A DNA stretch of 64,000 bases from Novosphingobium sp. MD-1 (GCF_001014975.1 NZ_BBXA01000021.1:1-64000); one strand, 5' to 3'; counted from the stretch's first letter, positions 1 to 8,349 are shown. Notes: a model not told the origin generated them from the sequence alone. Made by a program: numbers and translations.

Positions 1-888
1 GGCCTTGCCCATCGCCAGGTCCGCGTGGACAGCGACGCGCTGGTCCGCGTGCGGCCGAACATCGCCCCGGTGCGCAGCCCCGCGCTCCAGATCTTCCTGC
101 GCGATGCCCAGTTCGGCATGATCGCCCGGCGCATTCGCGGCGAAGGCACCGATTTCGAGGCGCTGGCCGAATACGAACCGGGCATGGACCGGCGGCGGAT
201 CGACTGGAAAAGCTCCGCCCGCCACGCCCGGCTGTTCGCCAAGGAATACGAGGTCGAGCGCAACAACCAGATCGTGTTCGCCTTCGATTGCGGGCAGACG
301 ATGTGCGAGCCGGTGGCCGGGCTGCCGCGCATCGACCGCGCCGTTACCGCCGCGCTTACCACCGCCTATGTGGCGCTGAAGGCGCAGGATCGCGTGGCGC
401 TCTATGGCTTCGCGGCGCGGCCGCAGGTGCTGACGCCTTTCGTCACGCATTCGCGCGATTTCGTCCGGCTCCAGCACGCCGCCGCCACGCTGGATTACCA
501 CGCGGAGGAACCGAACTTCACGCTGGCGCTGTCGCAGCTTTCCGCGCGGCTCCAGCGCCGTTCGCTGATCGTGCTGTTTTCCGATTTCACCGATCCCACC
601 AGCGCCGAACTGATGATCGAGAACGTCGGCCGGCTGGTCGAACGCCATATCGTGATGTTCGTGGTCATGGCCGATGCCGAGCTTGCCGAGATCGTCGCCG
701 CGCCCGCGCTCGACATGCAGGCGGTGGCGATGGCGGTCACCGCCACGGCGCTCGCCCGCCAGCGCGCGCTGGTGCTGCAACGCCTGCGCCACCTGGGCGT
801 GCGCGTGGTGGAAGCGCCGCACGACCGGATCGGGGTGCGGTTGCTGGACGCCTATCTCGCGGTCAAGCGGCAGGGAAGCATCGGATGA
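1..888 (+). CDS. DUF58 domain protein (partial, 5' end outside window)
   Basis: The reading frame is open from base 1 with no start codon that fits, so the N-terminus lies outside the window. The visible part holds the DUF58 hallmark EYEPGMDRRRIDWKSSARH near window residues 57-75, followed by a von Willebrand A-like region (VFAFDCGQTM, LIVLFSDFTD). DUF58 proteins usually have about 300-450 residues and are encoded beside a MoxR AAA+ ATPase, which would be expected just upstream; that is inference. The biochemical role of the family is not settled, and a MoxR-linked chaperone or envelope assembly function is the usual proposal. The stop lies 10 nt before the next start and the next two genes follow closely, so the three form one operon. 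Confidence 0.88.
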   Translation, partial: GLAHRQVRVDSDALVRVRPNIAPVRSPALQIFLRDAQFGMIARRIRGEGTDFEALAEYEPGMDRRRIDWKSSARHARLFAKEYEVERNNQIVFAFDCGQTMCEPVAGLPRIDRAVTAALTTAYVALKAQDRVALYGFAARPQVLTPFVTHSRDFVRLQHAAATLDYHAEEPNFTLALSQLSARLQRRSLIVLFSDFTDPTSAELMIENVGRLVERHIVMFVVMADAELAEIVAAPALDMQAVAMAVTATALARQRALVLQRLRHLGVRVVEAPHDRIGVRLLDAYLAVKRQGSIG

Positions 889-898
889 GCAGGCGCTT

Positions 899-1969
899 AT
901 GAGCACGTTGGCCCAACGCGTCACCGGCTGGTTCTCGAAGACCGAGGAACAAGCCGCCGCCGCCAGCGAGGCGGCACTGCGGTCCGACCGCTTCCGGCTG
1001 GAGCGCGAGGCCGAATGGAAGCGGCTGGAAGCGATCGTCACCCGCATGGAGAAGGGGCGGCTGCGCGGCATTTCCGACGAGGATCTGCTGGCCCTGCCGG
1101 TGCTGTACCGCACCGCCGCCTCCAGCCTTTCGATCGCGCGCGAAACCTCGCTCGATCGTGCCACGCTGTCCTACCTCGAAGCGCTGACGCAGCGCGCCTG
1201 GTTTCTGGTCTACGGCCCGCGCACGACCCTGTGGGGCTGGTTCCGCCGCTTCCTGGGCGGCGGCTGGGGCGCGGCCGTGCGGGCGATCTGGATCGACCTG
1301 CTGATCGCGCTGGCCGCTATGATCGCGGGAACGGTGGTGGGTTGGCTGCTCGTCTCCTCCAATCCCGACTGGTATTACTCGCTGGTAAGCGCGAACTTCG
1401 CCGACGAGCGCGTGCCGGGCGCCAGCCGCGAAGTGCTGCACGGCACGCTGTTCGGCCATCAGAAGGAAAACGGGATGAGCGTGTTCGCCGCCTTCCTGTT
1501 CAACAATAACGCACAAGTCTCGATCCTGGCGTTTGCGCTGGGCTTCGCTTTCGGCCTGCCGTCGATCATGCTGCTGGTCCACAACACTACCATGCTTGGC
1601 GCGCTGTTGTGGCTCTACCACGGGCAGGGGCTGACGCTGGACCTGATCGGCTGGCTGTCGGTGCATGGCACGACGGAGTTGTTCGCGATCCTGCTGGCGG
1701 GCGGCGCGGGGATACACATCGGCCGCGCGATGGCCTTTCCCGGCGACGCGACAGTGCTGGAAGCGGCGGCTGCGGCCGGCCGCCGCGCGGCGCAGGTGAT
1801 GGCCGGCGTGGTGTTCATGCTGATCGTCGCCGCGCTGCTCGAAGGCTTCGCGCGCCAGCTTGTCGACATCACCTCCACCCGGCTGGCGCTGGGCGGGTTC
1901 ATGCTGGTGTTCTGGTGCGGCTATTTCTTCGTCTGGCGGCGCGGGCGCGTGACGGCGGAGGGCCAGTGA
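899..1969 (+). CDS. SpoIIM-like (DUF95) integral membrane protein
   Basis: This is a 356-residue protein with a soluble, charged N-terminal part of about 120 residues followed by several hydrophobic segments (for example IDLLIALAAMIAGTVVGWLL, VSILAFALGFAFGLPSIMLL and a C-terminal segment ending in FFVWRRGR). This matches the stage II sporulation protein M / DUF95 family. In non-sporulating bacteria that family occurs beside MoxR, DUF58 and RDD genes, which is exactly the arrangement here. The chosen ATG lies 10 nt after the DUF58 stop; the ATG at 885 overlapping that stop is in another frame. The stop overlaps the next start as ATGA. Substrate and function are unknown, and a transport or membrane-scaffold role is only a guess from topology. 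Confidence 0.85.
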   Translation: MSTLAQRVTGWFSKTEEQAAAASEAALRSDRFRLEREAEWKRLEAIVTRMEKGRLRGISDEDLLALPVLYRTAASSLSIARETSLDRATLSYLEALTQRAWFLVYGPRTTLWGWFRRFLGGGWGAAVRAIWIDLLIALAAMIAGTVVGWLLVSSNPDWYYSLVSANFADERVPGASREVLHGTLFGHQKENGMSVFAAFLFNNNAQVSILAFALGFAFGLPSIMLLVHNTTMLGALLWLYHGQGLTLDLIGWLSVHGTTELFAILLAGGAGIHIGRAMAFPGDATVLEAAAAAGRRAAQVMAGVVFMLIVAALLEGFARQLVDITSTRLALGGFMLVFWCGYFFVWRRGRVTAEGQ

Positions 1970-3180
1970 TGGCGCGCCTGCCGTGGAAACGGAAAACCGC
2001 AGACGGGCGCCGGGCGCCGCGTTCCGGGCCAGCGACGGACAAGCGTCTGCGCCGGGTGGTGACGCCCGAAGGCGTCGCGCTGCCCTTCGCGATCGGATCG
2101 CGCGCCGCGCGCGCCTCGGCGCTGCTGCTTGATCTGTTGTTCATCGTCGGCTCGATGGTAGGCACCACGCTGCTGCTGGTATGGGTGGCGGGCGGCTTCG
2201 GGGGTAACCGCCTGGACCAGAACACCCCTGCTGCCCATGCCAGACAGGCGCTGGAGATCGCGTGGATCATCGCGATGTTCCTCTATCGCAATGCCTATTT
2301 CCTGTTCTTCGAACTCGGGCCGCGCGGGGCCACGCCGGGCAAGCGCATCTGCGGCCTGCGCATCGCCGCGCGCGATGGTGGGCGGCTGACCACGGAAGCG
2401 GTGATCGCGCGCAACCTGGTGCGCGATATCGAGCTGTTCATGCCGCTGGTGTTCTTCGCCTCGGCCTGGTCCAGCGGCGCGGATACCGAGGAAGCGGGCT
2501 GGGCCGGGGTAGTGTGGTTCGCGATCTTCGTGCTGTTTCCCTTCTTCAACCGCGATGCCCTGCGCTGCGGCGATGTCATCGCCGGCACCTGGGTGGTCGA
2601 TGCCCCCCGCCGCAAGCTGGAAAAGGCCATGTCGCTGGGCGACGGCGCACGCGGGCAAAGCACGCTCACCGGCGCCGCCTATCGCTTTGGCGAGGCGGAA
2701 CTGGCGGTCTATGGCGAATACGAGCTGCAGGTGCTGGAGCGCGTGCTGCGCGACGGGCGCGAGGAGGCGCTGGCCGAAGTCGCCGCCACGATCTGCGCCA
2801 AGATCGGCTGGAGCGCGGGATCGGGCGACGAGCGCGCCTTCCTCGAAGCCTATTACACGCAATTGCGCGAAAGGCTGGAGCGGGGCATGCGCTTCGGCCA
2901 GCGCAAGGCCGACAAGTTCGTGCCCGATGCCCGGCAGGCGACGTCATCGGCGTGGCGCTTCACCGCCACCGAGCTTTCGTACTACGGCGAACAGCAACTC
3001 GACGTGCTGGAGCAGGTGCTGCGCGCCGATGATCCGGAAACGCTGGGCGATGTCGCCGCGCGCATCGGCGGCAAGATCGGGCGGGAGGTGGACGCGGCCG
3101 ATGCCCGTCCGTTCCTGGAGGCCTATTACGCCCAGCTGCGCGAAAAGCTGGGGCGGAGCGTGGTTTCGGGTGTGCGGTAA
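1969..3180 (+). CDS. RDD family membrane protein with C-terminal tandem repeat
   Basis: The 403-residue protein starts at the ATG inside the ATGA overlap with the SpoIIM-like gene, so translation is probably coupled. Residues about 35-200 form an RDD domain: an Arg-rich first helix (SRAARASALLLDLLFIVGS), further membrane segments, and the family's TPGKRICGLRI stretch. After residue 230 the protein leaves the RDD fold and carries two related soluble modules that start about 91 residues apart. One begins AYRFGEAELAVYGEYELQVL near residue 237 and the other AWRFTATELSYYGEQQLDVL near residue 328; both end in a FLEAYY.QLRE.L motif. RDD function is unknown in general, although some members act in ion transport. 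The duplicated tail is the unusual feature. Confidence 0.85.
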   Translation: MARLPWKRKTADGRRAPRSGPATDKRLRRVVTPEGVALPFAIGSRAARASALLLDLLFIVGSMVGTTLLLVWVAGGFGGNRLDQNTPAAHARQALEIAWIIAMFLYRNAYFLFFELGPRGATPGKRICGLRIAARDGGRLTTEAVIARNLVRDIELFMPLVFFASAWSSGADTEEAGWAGVVWFAIFVLFPFFNRDALRCGDVIAGTWVVDAPRRKLEKAMSLGDGARGQSTLTGAAYRFGEAELAVYGEYELQVLERVLRDGREEALAEVAATICAKIGWSAGSGDERAFLEAYYTQLRERLERGMRFGQRKADKFVPDARQATSSAWRFTATELSYYGEQQLDVLEQVLRADDPETLGDVAARIGGKIGREVDAADARPFLEAYYAQLREKLGRSVVSGVR

Positions 3181-3233
3181 CCAGCGGCTTCGCGCCCGGA
3201 ACAAGCCGGTTGCGAAGCCGCCGATGTCACGTT

Positions 3234-3683
3234 CTACTTGGTCCAGACCCAGCGGCGCAGGAGTTCCGACCCCATCTGGCGACGGTACTTGGCGCGATCG
3301 CCCGACGCGGCCTGCATCTGCGACTCGTTCATCTGCATGTACGCGGTATAGGCCTCCTGCCGGCGGGTCGATTCCGCGGCATCGGGCAGCGCGGGGAAGC
3401 GCGTGAGCAGGTAGTAGTCCGCCTCGCCCGGACGCTTGAATTCGTTGCTGAGGATTTCATAGCCGCTGATCCAGCCCTGCTTGAGCGCGTAGTCCTGCGA
3501 CTTGCGCCACATGTTGGCGAGATGCGTGGCGTATTCAAGGTCATGCCCGTCATCGACCGAAATCAGCGCCACCTCGACATATTCGGCGGGCTTGAGCGGA
3601 TAGTCTTCGGCCCGCGCCCACGCAGGGGCCATCAGGGCAACAGCAGCAGCCGCGGCAAGCACGGCAGAACGAACGCTTTTCAT
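3234..3683 (-). CDS. exported hypothetical protein
   Basis: This 149-residue protein begins MKSVRSAVLAAAAAVALM and has a clear Sec signal peptide with a probable cleavage after AWARA near residue 25. The mature part is hydrophilic and rich in Tyr, Trp, Gln and Glu, with no domain I recognise. It ends RRWVWTK. The start at 3683 has GGAG about 8 nt upstream. An ATG six codons earlier is possible, but would put charged residues ahead of the signal peptide. It faces the RDD gene tail to tail and stands alone, so context gives no hint of function. A periplasmic location is inferred from the signal. Confidence 0.7.
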   Translation of the reverse strand: MKSVRSAVLAAAAAVALMAPAWARAEDYPLKPAEYVEVALISVDDGHDLEYATHLANMWRKSQDYALKQGWISGYEILSNEFKRPGEADYYLLTRFPALPDAAESTRRQEAYTAYMQMNESQMQAASGDRAKYRRQMGSELLRRWVWTK

Positions 3684-3814
3684 TTCAGGATCTCCACACA
3701 TGAAAAACGCGGGCGTCCCCTCCCCGCGTGGACCATGCCGTGGTGTCGGGCTTCCCGTTATTCTCTCGGCCCCATGGCGTCACGAAAGCTGCGCCCGGTC
3801 CGAAACGGAGTCAA

Positions 3815-4780
3815 TCAATCCTTGCTGCCCGCCATCCCGAAAATCCCGGTCTCGTAGAGCCCCGCGTGATCGGCGCGGCCGCGGAACATGCCGGGGGTGG
3901 TGAAGGCGAACACGGTTTCGCCCGCAGGGGTCACCACGATCACGCCGCCCACACCGCGCATAGTGCCCACTTCGGCCAGCACCGCGTCGGCCGCGCCTTG
4001 CGCGCTTTCGCCCGCCAGCCGCATCCGCGCGCAGATTTCGTGCGCCACGCCGGCGCGGATGAACTGTTCGCCCGATCCGGTGCAACTGACCGCGCCCGCG
4101 CGATCATCGGCATAGGTTCCCGCACCGATCACCGGCGAATCGCCGATGCGGTTCCAGCGCTTGCCGGTCAGCCCCCCGGTCGATGTCGCCGCCGCCACGT
4201 GTCCATGGCTGTCGCAGGCCACGGCGCCGACCGTGCCATACTTCAAGCCATCGTCGAACCAGCCCAGCTTCTTCGCCTTCAGCTCCTGCAACTGCCGCCA
4301 GCGTTCCTCGGTCGCGAACCAGTCGGGATCGACCAGTTCGATCCCCTGTTCGCGCGCGAATTCCTCGGCCCCGGCCCCCGCCAGCAGCACGTGCGGGCTG
4401 TGGTCCATCACCGCGCGCGCCAGCCGTACCGGGTTGCGGACGTGGGTGACGCCCGCCACCGCCCCGGCCTGGCGCGTCGTCCCGTCCATCACCGCCGCGT
4501 CCAGCTCGTTGATGCCGTTATAGGTGAACACCGATCCGCGCCCGGCGTTGAACAGCGGATCGTCCTCCAGCACGGCCACCGCCGCGCCCACCGCATCCAG
4601 CGCGGTGCCACCCGCCGCCAGCACCGCCCGGCCGGCATCGAGCGCGGCGCGCAACCCCGCCTCGTGCGCTGCCCGCGCGGCCTCGTCCATGGTCTCGCGG
4701 CGCATCGATCCCGCGCCGCCGTGAATCGCAATGCTCCAGCGCAGAGCGGAATCCGCGCGTCTTTCGCTTGTCTCGGTCAT
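3815..4780 (-). CDS. isoaspartyl peptidase / L-asparaginase (Ntn hydrolase)
   Basis: The protein belongs to the plant-type asparaginase (IaaA, T2) family, which cleaves isoaspartyl dipeptides and asparagine after self-processing into two subunits. Visible marks are the N-terminal SIAIHGGAG motif, the LFNAGRGSVF region, and the autoproteolysis site YGTVGAVACD, where the Thr becomes the N-terminal nucleophile of the beta subunit. GTYADDRAGAVSCTGSGEQFIR and the GVIVV strand follow. Length is 321 residues from the ATG at 4780. An in-frame ATG at 4819 would add 13 residues, and neither start has a strong ribosome binding site. Absence of a signal peptide suggests a cytoplasmic enzyme. It is divergent from the acetyltransferase gene to its right. 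Confidence 0.9.
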   Translation of the reverse strand: MTETSERRADSALRWSIAIHGGAGSMRRETMDEAARAAHEAGLRAALDAGRAVLAAGGTALDAVGAAVAVLEDDPLFNAGRGSVFTYNGINELDAAVMDGTTRQAGAVAGVTHVRNPVRLARAVMDHSPHVLLAGAGAEEFAREQGIELVDPDWFATEERWRQLQELKAKKLGWFDDGLKYGTVGAVACDSHGHVAAATSTGGLTGKRWNRIGDSPVIGAGTYADDRAGAVSCTGSGEQFIRAGVAHEICARMRLAGESAQGAADAVLAEVGTMRGVGGVIVVTPAGETVFAFTTPGMFRGRADHAGLYETGIFGMAGSKD

Positions 4781-4854
4781 GCCGGAAGCGATAGCAGATG
4801 AAACCGGATGGGGCAGCATGTCCCTGAAAAACAGTCACGGACAAGAGAACGGGC

Positions 4855-5346
4855 ATGGGCCGGCACGACATCACCGCATTGCGCTTCGTCGAGGACACGC
4901 TGTCCGGCGAGGAGGTACAGGCCCTGGTCGCGTACCATCTGGCCGACATGCAGCGGCATTCGCCGGCGGACAAGGTCCACGCCCTGCCGGTGGCGGCGCT
5001 GCGCCAGCCGGACGTCACCTTCTGGTCGGCGTGGATCGGGGAAGCCATCGCCGGCATCGGCGCCTTGCGGCACCTGTCGGACGATCATGGCGAGCTGAAA
5101 TCGATGCGCGCCGCCCCGGAATGGCGCGGGCACGGCGTGGGCGAGGCGATGCTGGTGCATCTCCTGACCGAGGCCCGGCGCCGGGGCTATGCCCGGGTCA
5201 GCCTCGAAACCGGGCGCACCGAACCGTTCCACCCCGCGGTCGGGCTCTATCGCAAGCATGGCTTCGTGCCGTGCCCCGCCTTTGCCGATTACGTGATCGA
5301 CGATTTCAGCCAGTGCCTGACGCTGGACCTGTCCGGCCGCGCCTGA
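4855..5346 (+). CDS. GNAT family N-acetyltransferase
   Basis: This 163-residue protein has the GNAT acetyl-CoA binding core: a beta-strand ending LKSMRAAPEWRGHGVGEAML (R-G-x-G-x-G/A pattern, residues about 80-100) and then a C-terminal AVGLYRKHGF motif typical of small-molecule acetyltransferases such as the PhnO/YafP-like subgroup. The substrate cannot be read from sequence. It is a single gene, divergent from the isoaspartyl peptidase across 74 bp. Its stop codon lies inside a 12-bp tandem repeat, so slippage could shift the 3' end without lengthening the protein much, because the repeat unit carries further TGA codons in frame. Confidence 0.85.
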   Translation: MGRHDITALRFVEDTLSGEEVQALVAYHLADMQRHSPADKVHALPVAALRQPDVTFWSAWIGEAIAGIGALRHLSDDHGELKSMRAAPEWRGHGVGEAMLVHLLTEARRRGYARVSLETGRTEPFHPAVGLYRKHGFVPCPAFADYVIDDFSQCLTLDLSGRA

Positions 5347-5388
5347 TTCAGGGCCTGATTCAGGGCCTGCTTCAGCGCCTGCTTCAGC
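5341..5388. repeat. 12-bp tandem repeat, four units
   Basis: The units are two copies of gcctgattcagg followed by two of gcctgcttcagc, with a decayed fifth unit running into the amidohydrolase 3' end at 5392. The array overlaps the stop codon of the acetyltransferase gene and fills the short gap between two convergent genes. Confidence 0.85.
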
Positions 5389-5391
5389 GCC

Positions 5392-6678
5392 TCATTTCAC
5401 CACGTCGCCGCCCTTCATCACGTGCTGCACGTTTTCGAGCACGGTGATGTCGGCCAGCGGATCGCCGCTCACCGCGATCATGTCGCCGAAATGGCCGGGG
5501 GTCAGCGCGCCGACGTCCTTCGACCAGCCGAGCAGCTCCGCCGACACCGTGGTGGCGGACTGGATCGCCTGCATCGGCGTCATGCCGTAGCGGACCATGT
5601 ACTTGAACTGGCGCGCGTTCAGGCCGTGGGGATAGACGCCCGCGTCGGTGCCGAAGGTCAGCTTCACCCCGGCCTTCACCGCCTTGCGAAATCCTTCGCG
5701 CTGCGCGTCGGTGGTGTCCACGTTCTTGCGCAGCATGTCCGCCGGCCAGCCGTGGGCCTTGCCGTAATCGTTGATGAAATCGCCGTTGTAGATGTCCATG
5801 TCGAGGAACACGCCCTTCGCCTTGGCCAGCGCGATGCCCTCATCATCGATCAGCGAGGCGTGCTCGATCGATTTCACGCCCGCGCGGATGGCGGACTTGA
5901 TGCCTTCCGCGCCGTGCGCGTGCGCCGTCACCCACGATCCGCGCGAGGCGGCGGTGGTCACGGCGGCATGCATCTCTTCCTCGGTCAGTTCCTGCTGGCC
6001 GGGTTCGGTGCCTTGCGCCAGCACCGCGCCGGTGGCGATCAGCTTGATCGAATCCACGCCGTGCTGGAACAGGTAGTTGACCTTCTCCACGGTGTTCGCG
6101 GCATCGGTGACCACGCCCGCGCGCATGTCGTCGGGCACTTTCACGTCGGGCGCGAAGCCGGTCACCTCGCCGCCGCCGCCGGGGATGGTGACATAGGCGC
6201 CGACGGAACTCATGCGCGGGCCGATCACGTCGCCCCGGTTGATCGCGTTGCGCAGCTCGACATCGGCGAAGGCGCGGAAACAGCCGACATCGTGGACGCT
6301 GGTGAACCCCGCCAGCAGCGTGCGCCGGGCGTTGCGCGCGCCGATATAGGCGATTTCCATCGGCGCGTGCAGCAGCGGTTCGGCCACGTTCTCGCTCTGC
6401 TCCAGATCGGCAAGGTGAACGTGCATGTCGATCAGGCCCGGCAGCACGGTATAGGCCGACCAGTCGACCACGGTCGCGCCCTGCGGAACCGGCCCGTCCG
6501 CCGTCACGGAAACGACGCGGCCGTCATCGACGCGGATCAGGCGCGCGGGCAGCACGGCGCCCTTCTCGGTATCGACCAGCCGCCCGGCGCGGACATAGAC
6601 CGTCTCCGCCAGCGCCACGCCCGGCACCACGGCCTGCGCCAGCACGAGCGCGGCCAGCGCTGCAAAACCCTGTTTCAT
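5392..6678 (-). CDS. secreted metal-dependent amidohydrolase (imidazolonepropionase/prolidase-like)
   Basis: A 428-residue amidohydrolase with a signal peptide (MKQGFAALAALVLAQAVVPG, probable cleavage after VALA). The metal-site signature is complete: DMHVHL after the first strand, SIKLIATG with the probable bridging Lys, TAHAHG, SIEHAS and FGTDAG. The subgroup is the periplasmic Xaa-Pro dipeptidase / imidazolonepropionase-like enzymes (COG1228) common in sphingomonads, which act on dipeptides or amides. The exact substrate is not readable. The gene is monocistronic, ends in the 12-bp tandem repeat, and has about 97 bp of non-coding sequence upstream before an unrelated low-GC gene. Confidence 0.9.
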   Translation of the reverse strand: MKQGFAALAALVLAQAVVPGVALAETVYVRAGRLVDTEKGAVLPARLIRVDDGRVVSVTADGPVPQGATVVDWSAYTVLPGLIDMHVHLADLEQSENVAEPLLHAPMEIAYIGARNARRTLLAGFTSVHDVGCFRAFADVELRNAINRGDVIGPRMSSVGAYVTIPGGGGEVTGFAPDVKVPDDMRAGVVTDAANTVEKVNYLFQHGVDSIKLIATGAVLAQGTEPGQQELTEEEMHAAVTTAASRGSWVTAHAHGAEGIKSAIRAGVKSIEHASLIDDEGIALAKAKGVFLDMDIYNGDFINDYGKAHGWPADMLRKNVDTTDAQREGFRKAVKAGVKLTFGTDAGVYPHGLNARQFKYMVRYGMTPMQAIQSATTVSAELLGWSKDVGALTPGHFGDMIAVSGDPLADITVLENVQHVMKGGDVVK

Positions 6679-6775
6679 GCCAATTTTTCCCGTCTCCAGC
6701 GCGGTCCCGCGCGGAGACTGGCGGACTCCGGTTGCAGATGCAACGATTTAGGCGGGGTGGGGACGGGAGACGATG

Positions 6776-7246
6776 CTAATGCGGGGAGAGATGCGGTATC
6801 GTTAAGAGAAACTCTCGAAGAATTTTGACCGCCGGTCCCAATTTGGAAAGCGTAGGCTCAGGTCCTCTAGCAAGCTTCGTAAATTGATCGCACCGCTCGG
6901 TTGCGCACCATTCCGCTAGTTGAGATAGTTGATCGATAAAAAGGTCAATTTCCTCTAAATTTTCCGGCGAGCGTATCGGGAGGAAAAAGTCGCCTAGATT
7001 AATCAAAGGAGCGATCGCGGGCTTCGCAACGTCATCATTTTCGATCGCGAACGATAGTGCGCCGCCAAAGCCACTTCTTTTAAATTCTGATCGCCACCAT
7101 TTGTCGTAGTAAGAGATCAAAAGGTCATCACACTTCCGGAGAAGCAGACTAGGATAATTCTTCGGCCCGGTAACCTGAATGCCTCGTTCCTTCGCTCGGT
7201 CTCTAAGACTCCCTTGAGCCCAACGCCTATATTGCTTCGCTTCCAT
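6776..7246 (-). CDS. hypothetical protein with atypical base composition
   Basis: This frame encodes 156 residues from the ATG at 7246, and could extend to a TTG at 7357 for 193 residues. No domain is recognised. The protein is mixed alpha-helical in character, with motifs such as QYRRWAQGS, YYDKWWRSEFKRSGFGG and EEIDLFIDQLSQLAEW. The DNA is clearly AT-richer than its surroundings and uses codons such as aaa, ttt, att and tta that are rare in neighbouring genes, which suggests recent horizontal acquisition. It may be the remains or product of an integration beside the inverted repeat at 7367-7475. No ribosome binding site is convincing, so the start is uncertain. Confidence 0.55.
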   Translation of the reverse strand: MEAKQYRRWAQGSLRDRAKERGIQVTGPKNYPSLLLRKCDDLLISYYDKWWRSEFKRSGFGGALSFAIENDDVAKPAIAPLINLGDFFLPIRSPENLEEIDLFIDQLSQLAEWCATERCDQFTKLARGPEPTLSKLGPAVKILREFLLTIPHLSPH

Positions 7247-7366
7247 AGGGCGAGCGTAAACTGGGGCGGCAAGGTTGCAAGGTTTGATGTCCGCAACCGC
7301 GTCGTATCCAGAACGTCTACTCCGATCGGGAACAGGTAGGAAGCGGACTTTCCCCAATCCCCATAT

Positions 7367-7475
7367 CCGTTCGTCCTGAGCCTGTCGAAGGACGCGCGCG
7401 ATGCTGGCCTCGCGCGGCGAACCGCTTCAAAACCCGACCGTATCGCGCGTCCTTCGACAAGCTCAGGACGAACGG
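7367..7475. repeat. large inverted repeat, 34-36-bp arms
   Basis: The left arm (7367-7402) begins ccgttcgtcctgagcctgtc, and the right arm (7442-7475) is its reverse complement with one base change and a 2-bp indel. The spacer is about 39 bp. The arm sequence resembles a short intergenic palindromic repeat that I recall as common in sphingomonad genomes. I see no gene inside it. The approximately 310 bp between the two flanking minus-strand genes otherwise hold nothing recognisable. Confidence 0.85.
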
Positions 7476-7555
7476 AGCTCGGTAATCCCAAAGCCCACAA
7501 TCGCACTGTATCCGAAAGGGCCGATTGTTATGCGCAAAAGGCGGTGCATTGTGGT

Positions 7556-7744
7556 TCAAGGGAAAACCGGATCGTCATCGGTTCGGCCGGAGCGACCATG
7601 CCGCAAGGACTGCTGAATGGCGCTTCGGATTTGAACCCTCAGGTAGTCAGCACGATGTTCCGCGGGCGCGGCCAAACCCGTCGTCACGATCTTCTCGATC
7701 GTGTTGTTTTCCCACTGTCGGAAGGTCCAATGATCGCTGCTCAT
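7556..7744 (-). CDS. small hypothetical protein (62 aa)
   Basis: The frame runs from an ATG at 7744 to TGA and encodes MSSDHWTFRQWENNTIEKIV through to a C-terminal GRSGRTDDDPVFP. The composition is that of a folded helical protein (alternating charged and hydrophobic residues, YLRVQIRSAIQQSLRHG), which suggests a real gene. I know of no named family. There is no good ribosome binding site, and the gene lies between the inverted repeat and the acetyltransferase operon. Its GC content is intermediate between the low-GC neighbour and the chromosome. Confidence 0.5.
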   Translation of the reverse strand: MSSDHWTFRQWENNTIEKIVTTGLAAPAEHRADYLRVQIRSAIQQSLRHGRSGRTDDDPVFP

Positions 7745-7803
7745 GGTGGGAACATCGCGCCCGACCCCCCTGTTCGCAATCGTTATTGCGTCCAGACAGC
7801 CGC

Positions 7804-8349
7804 CTACGACGCAGCACCCTCCGGCAACCGTTCCAGCAGGATCAGCGGGCGTTCCTCGCCCATATCCTCCACGGCATAGCGCACGAAGCCCAGCCGGGCG
7901 GCGAGCGCGAGCGAGGCGTCGTTGCCTTCCTCGATCATGCAGGCGATCCGGCGCGGACCGATCGCGGCGTCGAACCAGGCGATCGCGGCGCGCATGGCCT
8001 CGCCGGCGATGCCTTTGCCCCAATCCGGCTGCGCCACGATCCAGCCCGCCTCGATCGCGTCGTCCAGCCCCTTGCCGAAGCCGCGCCACGAATGGAACAG
8101 GCCACACAGCGCCACCAGCCGGCCATCGGCGCGGTCGCGGCAGATGAACGTGCCATAGCCATAGAGCGCCCAGCTTCCGGCGTTGCGCTGCAGCCGCGCG
8201 AACTCGTCGGCCTCGGTCGTCGGGCGATCGCCCAGGAAGCGGCGGACTTCGGGCGGGGCGACCATTGCGAGCAGTTCGGCCCGGTCGGACGCGCGGGGCT
8301 TCCACAAGGCCAGGCGTTCGGTCAGCAGGAAGGGTTCGTCATCGTTCAT
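7804..8349 (-). CDS. GNAT family N-acetyltransferase (RimJ/RimL-like)
   Basis: The 181-residue protein has the layout of the RimJ/RimL acetyltransferase group: LLTERLALWKPRASD at the N-terminus, a GWIVAQPDWGKGIAGEAMRA acetyl-CoA motif near residue 105-125, and ASLALAARLGFVRY near the C-terminus. Such enzymes modify N-termini of ribosomal proteins or small amines, and the target is unknown here. The start ATG overlaps the DUF445 stop (ATGA), so it is the last gene of a leftward operon with the RND pump. The overlap suggests translational coupling rather than a functional link. Confidence 0.85.
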   Translation of the reverse strand: MNDDEPFLLTERLALWKPRASDRAELLAMVAPPEVRRFLGDRPTTEADEFARLQRNAGSWALYGYGTFICRDRADGRLVALCGLFHSWRGFGKGLDDAIEAGWIVAQPDWGKGIAGEAMRAAIAWFDAAIGPRRIACMIEEGNDASLALAARLGFVRYAVEDMGEERPLILLERLPEGAAS

